Of a stretch of 15,838 nucleotides of DNA, positions 1 to 6,275 are shown piece after piece (the stretch's first letter is position 1; every line of letters starts with the position of its first letter). The notes below the pieces were generated by a model. The model made no database searches. It was not told where the DNA came from and worked only from the letters and a program-made list of their open reading frames with translations. Location: the NCBI GenBank assembly GCA_046160825.1, contig JBJXHC010000004.1, forward strand, positions 1 to 15,838, in the 5' to 3' direction. The stretch comes from JBJXHC01 sp046160825 (GTDB taxonomy: Bacteria; Bacteroidota; Ignavibacteria; UBA10030; UBA6906). A program made the translations under genes and the position numbers.

Positions 1-25
1 TGGAATTCACCCCATTTAATGGACA
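1..25. repeat. Left terminal inverted repeat of the IS3 element
   Basis: Bases 1-25 match the reverse complement of 1233-1257 at 17 of 25 positions, with shared TGG, ACCCCA, TT and GACA blocks. The orfB stop codon (TAA on the minus strand, 16-18) lies inside this repeat, as is common in compact IS3 elements. Confidence 0.8.
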
Positions 26-891
26 GTGAGTAAAGCCAATTGATGATGTTCAAAAGCCACGGGTGATTTGTAACCAAGTGACGAGTGGCGTCGCACCCGG
101 TTGTAAAATACTTCCAAATATTCAAAGAGCTTTCTTCTGGCTTCTTCCTTTGTCTGAAATCGCTGTGAGAACACATGTCCTTTTTTGAGCGTTGCAAAAA
201 ACGATTCGGCCATCGCGTTGTCGTAGCAGTTTCCGGTGCTGCTCATGCTCTGCGTTATCCCGTACGTACTCAAGAGTGTCCGAACACGATGATCGGTGTA
301 TTGCTTTCCTCGATCGGAATGGAATATCAATCCTGGTACTATTGGTCTTCGGCCCAGAGCCATCTGCAACGCCTCGATAACAGCGAGAGCCCGGAGATGG
401 TCAGTGATCGCGTGTCCCACCATTCGTCGCGACCACATATCCTCAATCGTCGTCAAGAACAACCATCCCTCCTCAGTATCGATAAAGGTTATATCCGAAA
501 GCCAGACCCGATTGGGCCCACTGGTCTGAAACTTCTGCATCAGAAGATTCGGGGCCGCTTCCTGATCATTGCAAGGGCTTGTCGTCTTCTTAAACTTTCG
601 ATGAACCTTTGCCCGAAGGCCGATCTGGCGCATCAAACGCACAATGCGCTTGTGGTTAACCAAGAATCCCTTCTCTCGCAACGCATGGTATATCGTCGGA
701 CTTCCGTATTCTCCTCGCCCTTCACCATAGACTCGCTTGATTTCCTCAGTCAGATATTCATTCCTCACGGCACGTTTACTCAGGCCCCGCTTGCGCCAAG
801 CATAGAACCCGCTACGGCTCAAGTTCAAGAGAGTACACATCCGGTCCAGATTCCATCGCCCTTTGTGCGACTCCACAAAGCTATATCTCAC
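16..891 (-). CDS. IS3-family transposase OrfB (DDE catalytic subunit)
   Basis: This is the 291-residue catalytic half of the IS3 transposase, which cuts and joins the element ends. The N-terminal third carries the helical HTH_21-type region (SRSGFYAW near residue 25, GYGSP-like EYGSP near 61). The retroviral-integrase fold follows with the acidic triad D133 (in WLSDITF), D193 (in HSDRGKQY) and E229 (in DNAMAESFF). The D-to-E spacing of 35 residues is the family hallmark, and the length is typical. The listed start is a GTG that overlaps the orfA stop as GTGA, so coupled initiation is possible. In most IS3 elements, however, the active enzyme is the OrfAB fusion made by -1 frameshifting, and the frame is open from 891 back to the slippery run at 921-927. 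No disrupting mutation is visible. Confidence 0.93.
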   Translation of the reverse strand: MRYSFVESHKGRWNLDRMCTLLNLSRSGFYAWRKRGLSKRAVRNEYLTEEIKRVYGEGRGEYGSPTIYHALREKGFLVNHKRIVRLMRQIGLRAKVHRKFKKTTSPCNDQEAAPNLLMQKFQTSGPNRVWLSDITFIDTEEGWLFLTTIEDMWSRRMVGHAITDHLRALAVIEALQMALGRRPIVPGLIFHSDRGKQYTDHRVRTLLSTYGITQSMSSTGNCYDNAMAESFFATLKKGHVFSQRFQTKEEARRKLFEYLEVFYNRVRRHSSLGYKSPVAFEHHQLALLTVH

Positions 892-1190
892 TTTCCGTGT
901 TTCGAGAAAAACGCCAGGGCTTTTTTTAAAATCTCACGGTCTTCCTTCGCTTGTTCCAGCTCTCGACGGAGACGGCGCAACTCCTCCTCTTGTGGTCCCA
1001 AACGGCCTTTCCCAGGAAATGCCTCGGTCTTCTCTGAACTCAGCTCACGCTTCCATCGGTACAACACGTTTGGATCTAATCCTAAATCGCGAGCCACCGA
1101 GGCAACTGTCCGTTCTCCGTTGACAACCATGCTCACTGCATCGATCTTGAACTGCCGTTCGTATTTCTTTCGGGTTCGTTCCGTAACCAT
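888..1190 (-). CDS. IS3-family transposase OrfA (DNA-binding subunit)
   Basis: This 100-residue protein is the regulatory and DNA-binding half of the IS3 transposase. A helix-turn-helix occupies about residues 14-50 (KIDAVSMV, TVASVARDLGLDPNVLYRWKREL), the HTH_Tnp_1 pattern that binds the terminal repeats. It is followed by a charged, heptad-like helix at about 66-95 (EEELRRLRRELEQAKEDREIL) that serves as the multimerisation leucine zipper in this family. Translation starts at ATG 1190, 67 bp inside the right IS end, and stops at TGA 888-890, overlapping the orfB GTG. An A7 run inside codons for L-K-K near the C terminus is the probable frameshift site. Length and layout are ordinary for the family. 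Confidence 0.92.
   Translation of the reverse strand: MVTERTRKKYERQFKIDAVSMVVNGERTVASVARDLGLDPNVLYRWKRELSSEKTEAFPGKGRLGPQEEELRRLRRELEQAKEDREILKKALAFFSKHGK
921..927 (-). promoter_or_regulatory. Programmed -1 frameshift signal (A7 slippery run) joining orfA to orfB
   Basis: On the minus strand the orfA codons TTA-AAA-AAA-GCC contain seven consecutive A residues, an A-AAA-AAA heptamer in the correct phase. A -1 slip here enters the orfB frame, which is open without a stop through the orfB GTG (reading K-K-S-P-G-V-F-L-E-T-R-K-V-R-Y). This yields a transframe OrfAB of roughly 390 residues, as is standard for IS3 elements. No stimulatory stem-loop was worked out. Confidence 0.75.
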
Positions 1191-1232
1191 GCCAGATCTC
1201 CTCCTTTGTTTGAAGATACTGGCTTTTCTCTT

Positions 1233-1257
1233 TGTCTACAAATTGGGGTAAGGACCA
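1233..1257. repeat. Right terminal inverted repeat of the IS3 element
   Basis: Read on the minus strand from 1257, this begins TGGTCCTTACCCCA and continues to GACA, pairing with the left end at 1-25. It lies upstream of orfA, where the weak IS promoter would normally sit. Confidence 0.8.
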
Positions 1258-1528
1258 CAAAGATATCACCGTTTGGGCTTACAGCAATTGCTAAGATAGG
1301 ACTACTGGTGACGGATGTGGGAACCCAATTGGATCCACTGTTGGCAGAGCGAAATAGACCGCTAGTATCGGTGCCAGCGTAGAGGTTGCCAATCGAATCG
1401 ACACTGAGGGAGAACACCCACGCACCAGAGATTGTACCAGTTGGTTGCCAGAAATTGGTTTGGGAAAAGCTAACTCCGAAGACAACCAAATAGTAGATGC
1501 AAACCAAAACAACTTTGAAATACTTCAT
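1258..1528 (-). pseudogene. 5' fragment of a secreted propeller-repeat protein, interrupted by the IS3 element
   Basis: The surviving part starts at ATG 1528, with AGAGGAAA as a good ribosome binding site about 4 bases upstream. It encodes a signal peptide (MKYFKVVLVCIYYLVVFGVSFSQ, cleavage likely after about residue 23), then two propeller-type strands: a VDSIGNLYAGTDTSGLFRS unit followed by SGSNWVPT and ILAIAVSPNGDIFV. This S-x-G-xx-F-x-S-x-D-x-G-x-x-W style is typical of Ycf48/BNR/two-component-regulator-type propellers that T9SS bacteria export. About 90 residues remain before the frame runs into the IS end at 1257; codons after that are IS sequence. The 3' remainder would lie left of the IS, outside the window. 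Its start sits 33 bp from attC1, so it is the first gene of a cassette. The product is probably not functional. Confidence 0.75.
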
Positions 1529-1560
1529 GACTTTCCTCTATCAACTAAGGGCAATGCCAC

Positions 1561-1686
1561 ATAACGTGCCCGCAAACTACGCAACGCCGAACTCCACGCT
1601 CTTTACAAATGTGTGAGGTGTTGAGTGAACACAACTAATAAGGACTTTACCAAATGAGTGAACGACGTAGTTTGACGGTGTTATAC
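1561..1686 (-). other. attC: attC recombination site 1
   Basis: The outer cores are ATAAC (1561-1565) and GTTATAC (1680-1686). Just inside, CAAACTACG (1573-1581) pairs perfectly with CGTAGTTTG (1666-1674). It shares the two array-specific inner boxes: TTGAGTGAACACAAC (1621-1635) and CAAATGAGTGAACGACG (1651-1667). The central hairpin is degraded compared with the other sites. Confidence 0.8.
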
Positions 1687-1724
1687 GCTGGCCGTTCTTA
1701 TATTCACAGCTTTGTGGCGTACCC

Positions 1725-1940
1725 ATGAAAATACGATTCCAGAGAGATGGTAAGTTCTGTGTTCTACATTTTGAGACTGAGAACGAGCAGGACTTGAGAG
1801 AACTTCTTTGTACGATACCAAACGTGCGGGGTTGCCATGCGATACTCATTCCATCTCCATCAAAGGTAGTAGCCTCGATAACACTCAGGGCCGATTATGC
1901 TGGTGCTTGGACGATAACCAACGAAAGGAAGCAAGCATGA
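1725..1940 (+). CDS. Hypothetical 71-residue protein, first gene of an inverted pair
   Basis: I do not recognise the family. The product (MKIRFQRDGKFCVLHFETE...) begins with two predicted beta strands, a short acidic helix (ENEQDLRELLC) and further strands (HAILIPS, VVASITL), so a small alpha/beta fold is plausible. There is no signal peptide or membrane segment. It starts 39 bp from the attC1 core and reads on the plus strand, against every large gene in the array. No clear Shine-Dalgarno precedes ATG 1725. Its TGA overlaps the ATG of the next gene (ATGA, 1937-1940), the main argument that both are real and co-translated. A toxin-antitoxin pair is one possibility suggested only by size, pairing and setting; no known toxin motif is visible. 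Confidence 0.5.
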   Translation: MKIRFQRDGKFCVLHFETENEQDLRELLCTIPNVRGCHAILIPSPSKVVASITLRADYAGAWTITNERKQA

Positions 1941-2233
1941 ACTTGGTAGTGCCAGACCTTCGAGAACTGGATGGGCGGCTGTGCGACAAATATATCGTTG
2001 ACCCCGACAGCTCGAGCGTGAAGGACGATCCGCAATTTATTGTGTTGCTCCAGAGGATAGGTCGATGTTGCCAAGAACTTCTGTGCCATTTGCCCGAAGG
2101 CAAAAGAAGCGACGCACAAGCAAGATGGGTAGATGCGTGTATGGATGTTCTAACAGACATGGAGACGTTTATCCAGACATATCCAGACATTGAACTTGCT
2201 GAAAACTCACCAGAAACGGAGAATTGTCCGTGA
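1937..2233 (+). CDS. Hypothetical 98-residue acidic helical protein, second gene of the inverted pair
   Basis: I do not recognise the family. The start at ATG 1937 is chosen over upstream in-frame codons because it overlaps the preceding stop (ATGA) and follows a purine-rich GAAAGGAAGC. The product (MNLVVPDLRELDGRLCDKYIVD...) is acidic overall and mostly helical, with a predicted long helix across FIVLLQRIGRCCQELLCHL and another across DAQARWVDACMDVLTDMETFIQTY, and an acidic tail. Cysteines occur at several helix positions, including CC. No catalytic motif, signal peptide or transmembrane segment is seen. An overlapping minus-strand frame (1885-2247) is rich in S, H and R and looks like a shadow. 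The stop lies 85 bp before attC2. Confidence 0.55.
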   Translation: MNLVVPDLRELDGRLCDKYIVDPDSSSVKDDPQFIVLLQRIGRCCQELLCHLPEGKRSDAQARWVDACMDVLTDMETFIQTYPDIELAENSPETENCP

Positions 2234-2317
2234 TTCGGACATATCAAGACATCGGGTCACAATCGGGGCCATCGCTATGGTGCGCCACAAAGCTGTTTAC
2301 GAAATGAATCGGCTTGC

Positions 2318-2471
2318 GTATAACGTCGAGCAAGCACGCAAGCCCGCCCGACCAAGATTCTGTTCTACCCAAATAACGGGCGGGCTTGAGCGAACTCTTT
2401 TCGTGATGCAAACTCTGTTTCAACTCTGACTTACCAAATGATGTGAGCGTCGTTGCTTGCGTTTGTTAAGC
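2318..2471 (-). other. attC: attC recombination site 2
   Basis: The cores are GTATAAC (2318-2324) and GTTAAGC (2465-2471). Arm GCAAGC (2330-2335) pairs with GCTTGC (2455-2460), with imperfect extension. An inner 12-bp perfect inverted repeat, CAAGCCCGCCCG (2339-2350) and CGGGCGGGCTTG (2377-2388), forms a stable hairpin. Shared inner boxes are TTGAGCGAACTC (2386-2397) and CAAATGATGTGAGCG (from 2435). Confidence 0.8.
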
Positions 2472-2862
2472 GTTCGTGGACGCCCGCCTGTACTGCCCTT
2501 GAGATTCTCCATTCAATGCTCGTGAAGTCTGTACGCCGCCGATGAACTGCAACAGACTTTCACGCTTGCTCGCCGAGCAGAGCGCACGGGAGGGAGGAAA
2601 CGACTGCTGATAGACGCCACCGCCCGTTCTTGATTCGACAACACAAAGAAAAGCTCCTTGACTTGCACTGCTCACCAAATGGTTCACCGTCGCTCGTTGA
2701 CCTGCACTGCACTCGACACTACATTCTTTCCCTCCTCAGCGCGGTGATTGATCTCGATTCCGACCGTGCGCTCTTCCGTGCGCCGCTTGACTTCACCCAC
2801 CGGGAAACCTGAGCGCTTCATCAACCCCACTCTCATTCATTCTTCGGGCGGGCGGCCATGAC
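2472..2862. other. Body of an apparently gene-less cassette
   Basis: This is about 390 bp between attC2 and attC3 with no convincing reading frame. A minus-strand frame (GTG at 2687, stop at 2466) runs into the attC2 core and has an unstructured S/R/Q/G-rich translation; a plus-strand frame (TTG at 2630, 60 residues) is equally weak. A near-perfect 14-bp direct repeat, TTGACTTGCACTGC / TTGACCTGCACTGC (2658-2671 and 2697-2710), lies in the middle. The stretch CACCAAATGGTTCACC (2673-2688) faintly recalls the CAAATG box of the attC sites, so part of it may be a decayed site. It could also encode a small RNA or carry a promoter; nothing visible decides this. Confidence 0.5.
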
Positions 2863-3005
2863 GCTTAACGTGTGCACAAACCACGCTGTGCCGCACTCCA
2901 TGCTTTTCTATCAAATGAGTGCGGCATGGAACGAGCACAACTGATTTTGAGCTGAGCTTTACCTGGGTATCAAATGAGCGAGTGCCGTGGTTTGTGCTGT
3001 TAGCT
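2863..3005 (-). other. attC: attC recombination site 3
   Basis: The cores are CTTAAC (2864-2869) and GTTAGCT (2999-3005). The arms are a perfect 12-bp inverted repeat, GCACAAACCACG (2874-2885) with CGTGGTTTGTGC (2986-2997). The inner hairpin GCCGCACTC (2890-2898) / GAGTGCGGC (2917-2925) is nearly the same as in attC6. Inner box CAAATGAGCGAG starts at 2971. Confidence 0.88.
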
Positions 3006-3017
3006 GCAGTGTTACCG

Positions 3018-3434
3018 TTACACAACCGGAACAATTTTCTTAAGCTGTATTGATAGGTAAGCAGTCACTAAAGCTGTTACCAGTTGTAGACCCACTGCAA
3101 ACCCCCTTATTAGATAACTGATTGTCGGCCACGGTTCCTCAGGTGGAAAAACTAGGGTTACTAGAGCAATTACGAGTGTCCCGACAAGAGCTATTGCTGC
3201 AAAGGTAAACTGCTTCCAAGGTTCAAACGCAGCTTTTATTCCATCAATGAACTGGCAGATCTTTGTCTTACCACAGGCGTCGGGTGCTGTACATTTAGTG
3301 AGCCCACTTGTAAGACCTTGCAAGCGTCGGATGATGTTCATTGAAACTACGATCCGCCACATATTGAATATGGCGAGGATAACCAAGATTATCATTGTGA
3401 GAACGTGAGTGTCTAGTCTAGTTGCCGTTTCCAT
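3018..3434 (-). CDS. Small three-helix membrane protein, last gene of the four-gene cassette
   Basis: I do not recognise this 138-residue protein. It shows three strong hydrophobic helices at about residues 10-32, 76-96 and 106-131. Between the first two is a hydrophilic loop with three evenly spaced cysteines, C48, C54 and C60 (KCTAPDACGKTKICQF), which could hold a metal or a disulfide. There is no signal-peptide cleavage site, so it should be an integral inner-membrane protein. Its ATG at 3434 begins 1 base after the stop of the upstream transporter gene with no separate ribosome binding site, implying translational coupling and probably a joint complex. The stop lies 13 bp before the attC3 core, as expected for the end of a cassette. 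Function is unknown; an accessory subunit of the transporter is an inference from position only. Confidence 0.8.
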   Translation of the reverse strand: METATRLDTHVLTMIILVILAIFNMWRIVVSMNIIRRLQGLTSGLTKCTAPDACGKTKICQFIDGIKAAFEPWKQFTFAAIALVGTLVIALVTLVFPPEEPWPTISYLIRGFAVGLQLVTALVTAYLSIQLKKIVPVV

Positions 3435-3435
3435 G

Positions 3436-4959
3436 CTAACGCCCCCCCGTGGGTTGTGAGTTCACATTTGGCGGAGAATCGCTCTTTTGATAGATGAAGT
3501 AGGAGTAGATGACTGCAATAAGGAGAAATGCGGGTGGGACTTTGTCGTAAAGTGTTGGCATAGTGAACAAGGCAGCAGTAGAGGCAACCCAGCAGAGAAC
3601 GAAAAGTAATAAAAAAGTATGAACAACCCGGTTAGTGAGCAGGATTAGTTGCCCCTTTTGATACAGCTTCATTGCAAGCAGAAGAAAAGGAAAAAGAATT
3701 GCCACACCAGAAACAATTGTTAGTAGAACGTCAATAACTCTCTGTGGTGGAACAAGAAAGTAGAAACCAACAAGGGCCAAAAAGCCCGCACAATAGAGAA
3801 CCAACAGAAAGATTCTTATTTGTAACAGGTCTAATTTCTCGTCAGTTGATGGATTGGAACGATTACGAACATACGATTGATAAAGACTGCTAGCGAGTGC
3901 AATCATCAAACTATCCAAAGTTGAAATTGTAAGAGAAAAGAGTCCTGCAACAACGATGAATTTTGCAAATGAGTTGCCAGCGTTAGCTATGGAATCTATC
4001 AGTCCGAAGGTTGGAGCCGGATACGCACGGGATGAAACTTCCATCCCGGTGATACCTAGAGCGGCTAGGAGGATGGCTGAGAGAATAGCTGCCCGATTTA
4101 GCACAATGCTATTCTCTTTTTGGTTCTGTTCACCGGTGTTGGAAGGGTCGATTATCATGCTCGCAGAATGCCAGTTGTAGGGATTGTAAAACTGAGTTGC
4201 AATTGCACCTACCACTGCTACAAGGAGAAAGAAGGGAGATACTGATGAGGGCAGAAGGAAATAGTCGCTTGGTACGGTTTGTTGAGAGTTGTCAACCCAG
4301 GGCCACACGATCAGGAACAGAATTGCACCGGTACCGATGAGAATCTGGAAGAAATCTGTACGAGCAACAGAGCGCATACCTCCTATTTGACTGTAAATGA
4401 GTCCGATAAGAAATATGAAGCCTGCAACAACAAACTCACCGGTACTCGAGGCTTGAAATCCAACAAGTGGCGAAATGAGTTTGCCACAGATGACGAGTTC
4501 ATAAAAGGCGAAGAGCACATAAACAACTACCCAACAACCCGTAAGCGTTTTGGCAAAACTGGAAGGGGTCTTGGCTGAAGCACCTTTGTTTATGGATAGA
4601 AGCATTCCACCACTTGCGGCGGATGTCAGCGAGCCATCTTTGTTTGCTTTGTCAAGCGCCCGGCGAAGCCAGTAGTATCCAACAATCAATGCGATTGGGA
4701 TTAACAGAATCAGATAGCCTTGCTTGGCTCCACCGTCAATCAGGTAGATAATGGCCGACAGTACGGAAAGGTTGGTCGCAGCTATACTAAGAATGCGAAT
4801 CCAGCGCGTGAAGCGACTGCTCTTAAATTGTTTTTTGGCTGCAATTCCATAAAGAAAGTCGATTGGATTGTTTGGCAAATGTTTCAGAGCCAAGACGCCT
4901 ACTGCCAAAAAGATCAAAGATGGAATTATGAGTCCAAGCAACGAGAATAGGGTCTCCAT
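3436..4959 (-). CDS. Sodium:solute symporter (SSS) family-like transporter
   Basis: This is a 507-residue polytopic membrane protein with about 12-13 hydrophobic segments. Two regions recall the SSS family (PutP/PanF/vSGLT type): IYSQIGGMRSVARTDFFQ at about 188-205, matching the Y-x-x-x-GG-x-x-[AS]-V-x-x-TD-x-x-Q signature, and FSLTISTLDSLMIALAS at about 341-357, matching the S-T-x-D-S helix that supplies sodium-site hydroxyls (S346, T347). Length fits the family (450-550). The N-terminal half is more divergent than usual, and the substrate cannot be told. AGGAG lies about 9 bases upstream of ATG 4959 and overlaps the stop of the preceding 70-residue gene, so translation is coupled. SSS-type domains also occur as sensory modules, but no kinase domain is present here. 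Finding such a gene in an integron cassette with a methyltransferase is unusual. Confidence 0.85.
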   Translation of the reverse strand: METLFSLLGLIIPSLIFLAVGVLALKHLPNNPIDFLYGIAAKKQFKSSRFTRWIRILSIAATNLSVLSAIIYLIDGGAKQGYLILLIPIALIVGYYWLRRALDKANKDGSLTSAASGGMLLSINKGASAKTPSSFAKTLTGCWVVVYVLFAFYELVICGKLISPLVGFQASSTGEFVVAGFIFLIGLIYSQIGGMRSVARTDFFQILIGTGAILFLIVWPWVDNSQQTVPSDYFLLPSSVSPFFLLVAVVGAIATQFYNPYNWHSASMIIDPSNTGEQNQKENSIVLNRAAILSAILLAALGITGMEVSSRAYPAPTFGLIDSIANAGNSFAKFIVVAGLFSLTISTLDSLMIALASSLYQSYVRNRSNPSTDEKLDLLQIRIFLLVLYCAGFLALVGFYFLVPPQRVIDVLLTIVSGVAILFPFLLLAMKLYQKGQLILLTNRVVHTFLLLFVLCWVASTAALFTMPTLYDKVPPAFLLIAVIYSYFIYQKSDSPPNVNSQPTGGR

Positions 4960-4966
4960 TTTGAAT

Positions 4967-5179
4967 TCACTCCTTCCGTAACAGATCGAGGATGAGTCGC
5001 TTTGGCACTTCCACTACCGTTTCGTTGATCCCAACGCGCAATGGGGCAAGAGACTCTTGATTCTCGCTACCGAGTGAACTGCCAACGATAAGGTAGCTAT
5101 CACGGTCAGTCTCATAGATGCTCGGGCAGGCGCCAACTCCGCAATTGAATGATCTTGGAGTGATGTCCTTGATTGTCAT
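4967..5179 (-). CDS. Small two-cysteine protein (70 residues), unknown family
   Basis: This is a convincing small gene: AGGAGAACAATTCT is a strong ribosome binding site before ATG 5179, and the stop overlaps the ribosome binding site of the next gene. The product contains C13-x4-C18-P (FNCGVGACPSIYETD), a strand-like DSYLIVGSS, a polar middle, and a C-terminal VVEVPKRLILDLLRK helix. From memory, small actinobacterial proteins with CP-x-[IV]-[YF]-x-TDR followed by a [YV]-[LV]-[IV]-x-G strand and an E-[IV]-P-K-x-L end resemble it, often near HTH and methyltransferase genes; this is unverified. It might be a substrate of the adjacent methyltransferase, a metal- or redox-linked protein, or a peptide precursor. 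The lack of a leader/core split argues against a typical RiPP precursor. Confidence 0.8.
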   Translation of the reverse strand: MTIKDITPRSFNCGVGACPSIYETDRDSYLIVGSSLGSENQESLAPLRVGINETVVEVPKRLILDLLRKE

Positions 5180-5263
5180 AGAATTGTTCTCCTTGAGATG
5201 TTAGTGAATTGCCGATCTGGCGGCATTGCCACCAAAGGGTTTCTTAGTAGTTGTCCTGTGTAT

Positions 5264-6124
5264 TCAAAGTTTCTCTGCATAAATTATCCGCTCAATTGGC
5301 GTGGAGGCAAGCTCTCGACCAGTTGGCCTAACATAGCGTTCAGACAATTCCTCGTAACCACAATGCTCCAACACATTCCAACCGTACACCCTGAGGAAGG
5401 CTGGCCATGCTTCTGGATCCATTGCGAAGAGCCAGAGCTTATCCTTTTTCACGTATTTTTTGTAGCGCTTGTCCCAGCCATACTTGGATCGACCGCTGAG
5501 AAAGTCCTCGCGAAAGTATGTGAAAACGAGACGGCTTCCCCGCTCCGCTCCACTTAGGAATTCAAATATTGTTCTGATGCCTGTTTCTGTCAAGTACTGG
5601 GTAACAGCCTCCCACACGAAGAACGTCGGATTGGCAGTGGAGTATCCGTTCGATGTGAGGACCGTGGCAACGTTTTCCCGGTCAAAGTCGATGGAAATGA
5701 GTCTAACACTGGCAGGAACAGTACCAAATAACCATTGCAGCCGGGCTCGTTTGAGTTCAATGTTTTCCGACTGATCAAGCTCCCATACTGGGATGGGTGA
5801 AAACCTGTAAATACCTGTCTCGAAGCCTGACCCTAGGTTTACGATATCCTTGATCTGATTCAGCGATTCTCTTATTCTCTCGATAATGAATCTCTTTCTA
5901 CACATTGTACCAGCCCAAAGGCCGGGCGCATCTCGCTCAGTTGCTCGGACCATCCAGTCCCTAATCCAATTGGGCCATACCAGCCATACGAATGACCTCA
6001 TGCCCAATGGCAGCACACGATAGGATAGGTCATCCTCAATGATGCGTTGACTTTTGGGATAATGTTGCTCAATAGCGACTAGTGCGGTCGGGCCTACCCC
6101 TGTTTGGATTGCTTTCCGTGACAT
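5264..6124 (-). CDS. Class I SAM-dependent methyltransferase, LCM (leucine carboxyl methyltransferase)-like
   Basis: This 286-residue cytoplasmic enzyme has the LCM/TIGR00027-type pattern: SAM motif I VNLGSGFETGIYR at about 95-107, the acidic ribose-binding strand end WELDQ at 114-118 followed by a lysine (K125 in ELKRARL), a second acidic strand LISIDFD at about 142-148, and TFFVWEAVTQYLT at about 167-179, equivalent to the family's E-G-x-x-x-Y-L motif. The C-terminal pattern (GWDKRY, YGWNVLE, ERYVRPTGR, IERIIYAEK) also fits. Relatives O-methylate small molecules or protein carboxyl ends; the substrate here is unknown. The gene is first in the cassette, with ATG 6124 only 37 bp from the attC4 core and no clear Shine-Dalgarno. 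An 84-bp gap separates it from the 70-residue gene, which is a reasonable partner or substrate by position. Confidence 0.85.
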   Translation of the reverse strand: MSRKAIQTGVGPTALVAIEQHYPKSQRIIEDDLSYRVLPLGMRSFVWLVWPNWIRDWMVRATERDAPGLWAGTMCRKRFIIERIRESLNQIKDIVNLGSGFETGIYRFSPIPVWELDQSENIELKRARLQWLFGTVPASVRLISIDFDRENVATVLTSNGYSTANPTFFVWEAVTQYLTETGIRTIFEFLSGAERGSRLVFTYFREDFLSGRSKYGWDKRYKKYVKKDKLWLFAMDPEAWPAFLRVYGWNVLEHCGYEELSERYVRPTGRELASTPIERIIYAEKL

Positions 6125-6160
6125 CGTTGCGATTAGTTTTCGTTAAGTATGTGACATTGC

Positions 6161-6263
6161 AGCTAACGTCTGCAACAAAAATGCCGTTGCGTAGCGAACT
6201 CTTGTTGACAAATTGATTGTGAGCGAGGCAATGGTTTATAGCACATTTTTGTTGCTGTTAACT
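6161..6263 (-). other. attC: attC recombination site 4
   Basis: The cores are AGCTAAC (6161-6167) and GTTAACT (6257-6263). The perfect 12-bp arms are GCAACAAAAATG (6172-6183) and CATTTTTGTTGC (6244-6255). This is the shortest site (103 bp), lacking the GC-rich inner hairpin seen in the others but retaining a GTAGCGAACTC box at about 6191-6201 and TGTGAGCGAGG near 6219-6229. Confidence 0.88.
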
Positions 6264-6275
6264 GTAGTTGCCGAT

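Larger units (their letters stand above)
1..1257 (-). mobile_element. IS3-family insertion sequence, complete or nearly so
   Basis: This is a 1257-bp element with the IS3 layout: a short orfA (HTH plus leucine-zipper-like helix) followed by a longer orfB with a DDE integrase core in the -1 frame, bounded by imperfect terminal inverted repeats starting 5'-TGG and containing ACCCC and GACA. The two ends align at 17 of 25 positions. The length fits the family (about 1.2-1.5 kb). The right end at 1257 is placed where the inverted repeat stops and the reading frame of an interrupted secreted-protein gene begins. The left end coincides with base 1 of the window, so the flanking target duplication cannot be checked; if 3 bp is duplicated, CAA (1258-1260) would be expected just left of the window. 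The IS3 subgroup was not determined. Confidence 0.9.

Noticed and set aside
175..1251. Long plus-strand open frame (358 codons) across the IS
   Set aside because: It is antisense to orfA and orfB, whose motifs and layout are unmistakable. Its translation has no recognisable domain.
1672..1704. Possible promoter TTGACG plus TATATT for the plus-strand pair
   Set aside because: The spacing is 21 bases, too long for a sigma70-type promoter, and it does not fit the Bacteroidota TAnnTTTG pattern. TTGACG is part of the attC1 arm and core region.
1577..1849. Minus-strand frame of 90 codons
   Set aside because: It runs through most of attC1, including both paired arms, so its coding appearance is accidental.
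1885..2247. Minus-strand frame of 120 codons that would restore the common gene direction
   Set aside because: The translation is rich in S, H and R without hydrophobic pattern, has no ribosome binding site, and overlaps two better plus-strand genes joined by ATGA. Kept as a test for the inverted-pair finding.
2466..2687. Minus-strand frame of 73 codons in the gene-less cassette
   Set aside because: It ends inside the attC2 core, whereas real cassette genes here stop 12-21 bp before it. The sequence is low in hydrophobic structure and the GTG start lacks a good ribosome binding site.
4967..5179. Typical RiPP precursor peptide
   Set aside because: There is no leader/core division, no C-terminal cluster of modifiable residues and no recognisable cyclase, radical-SAM or protease partner. 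The C terminus is a helix, not a core-like tail.
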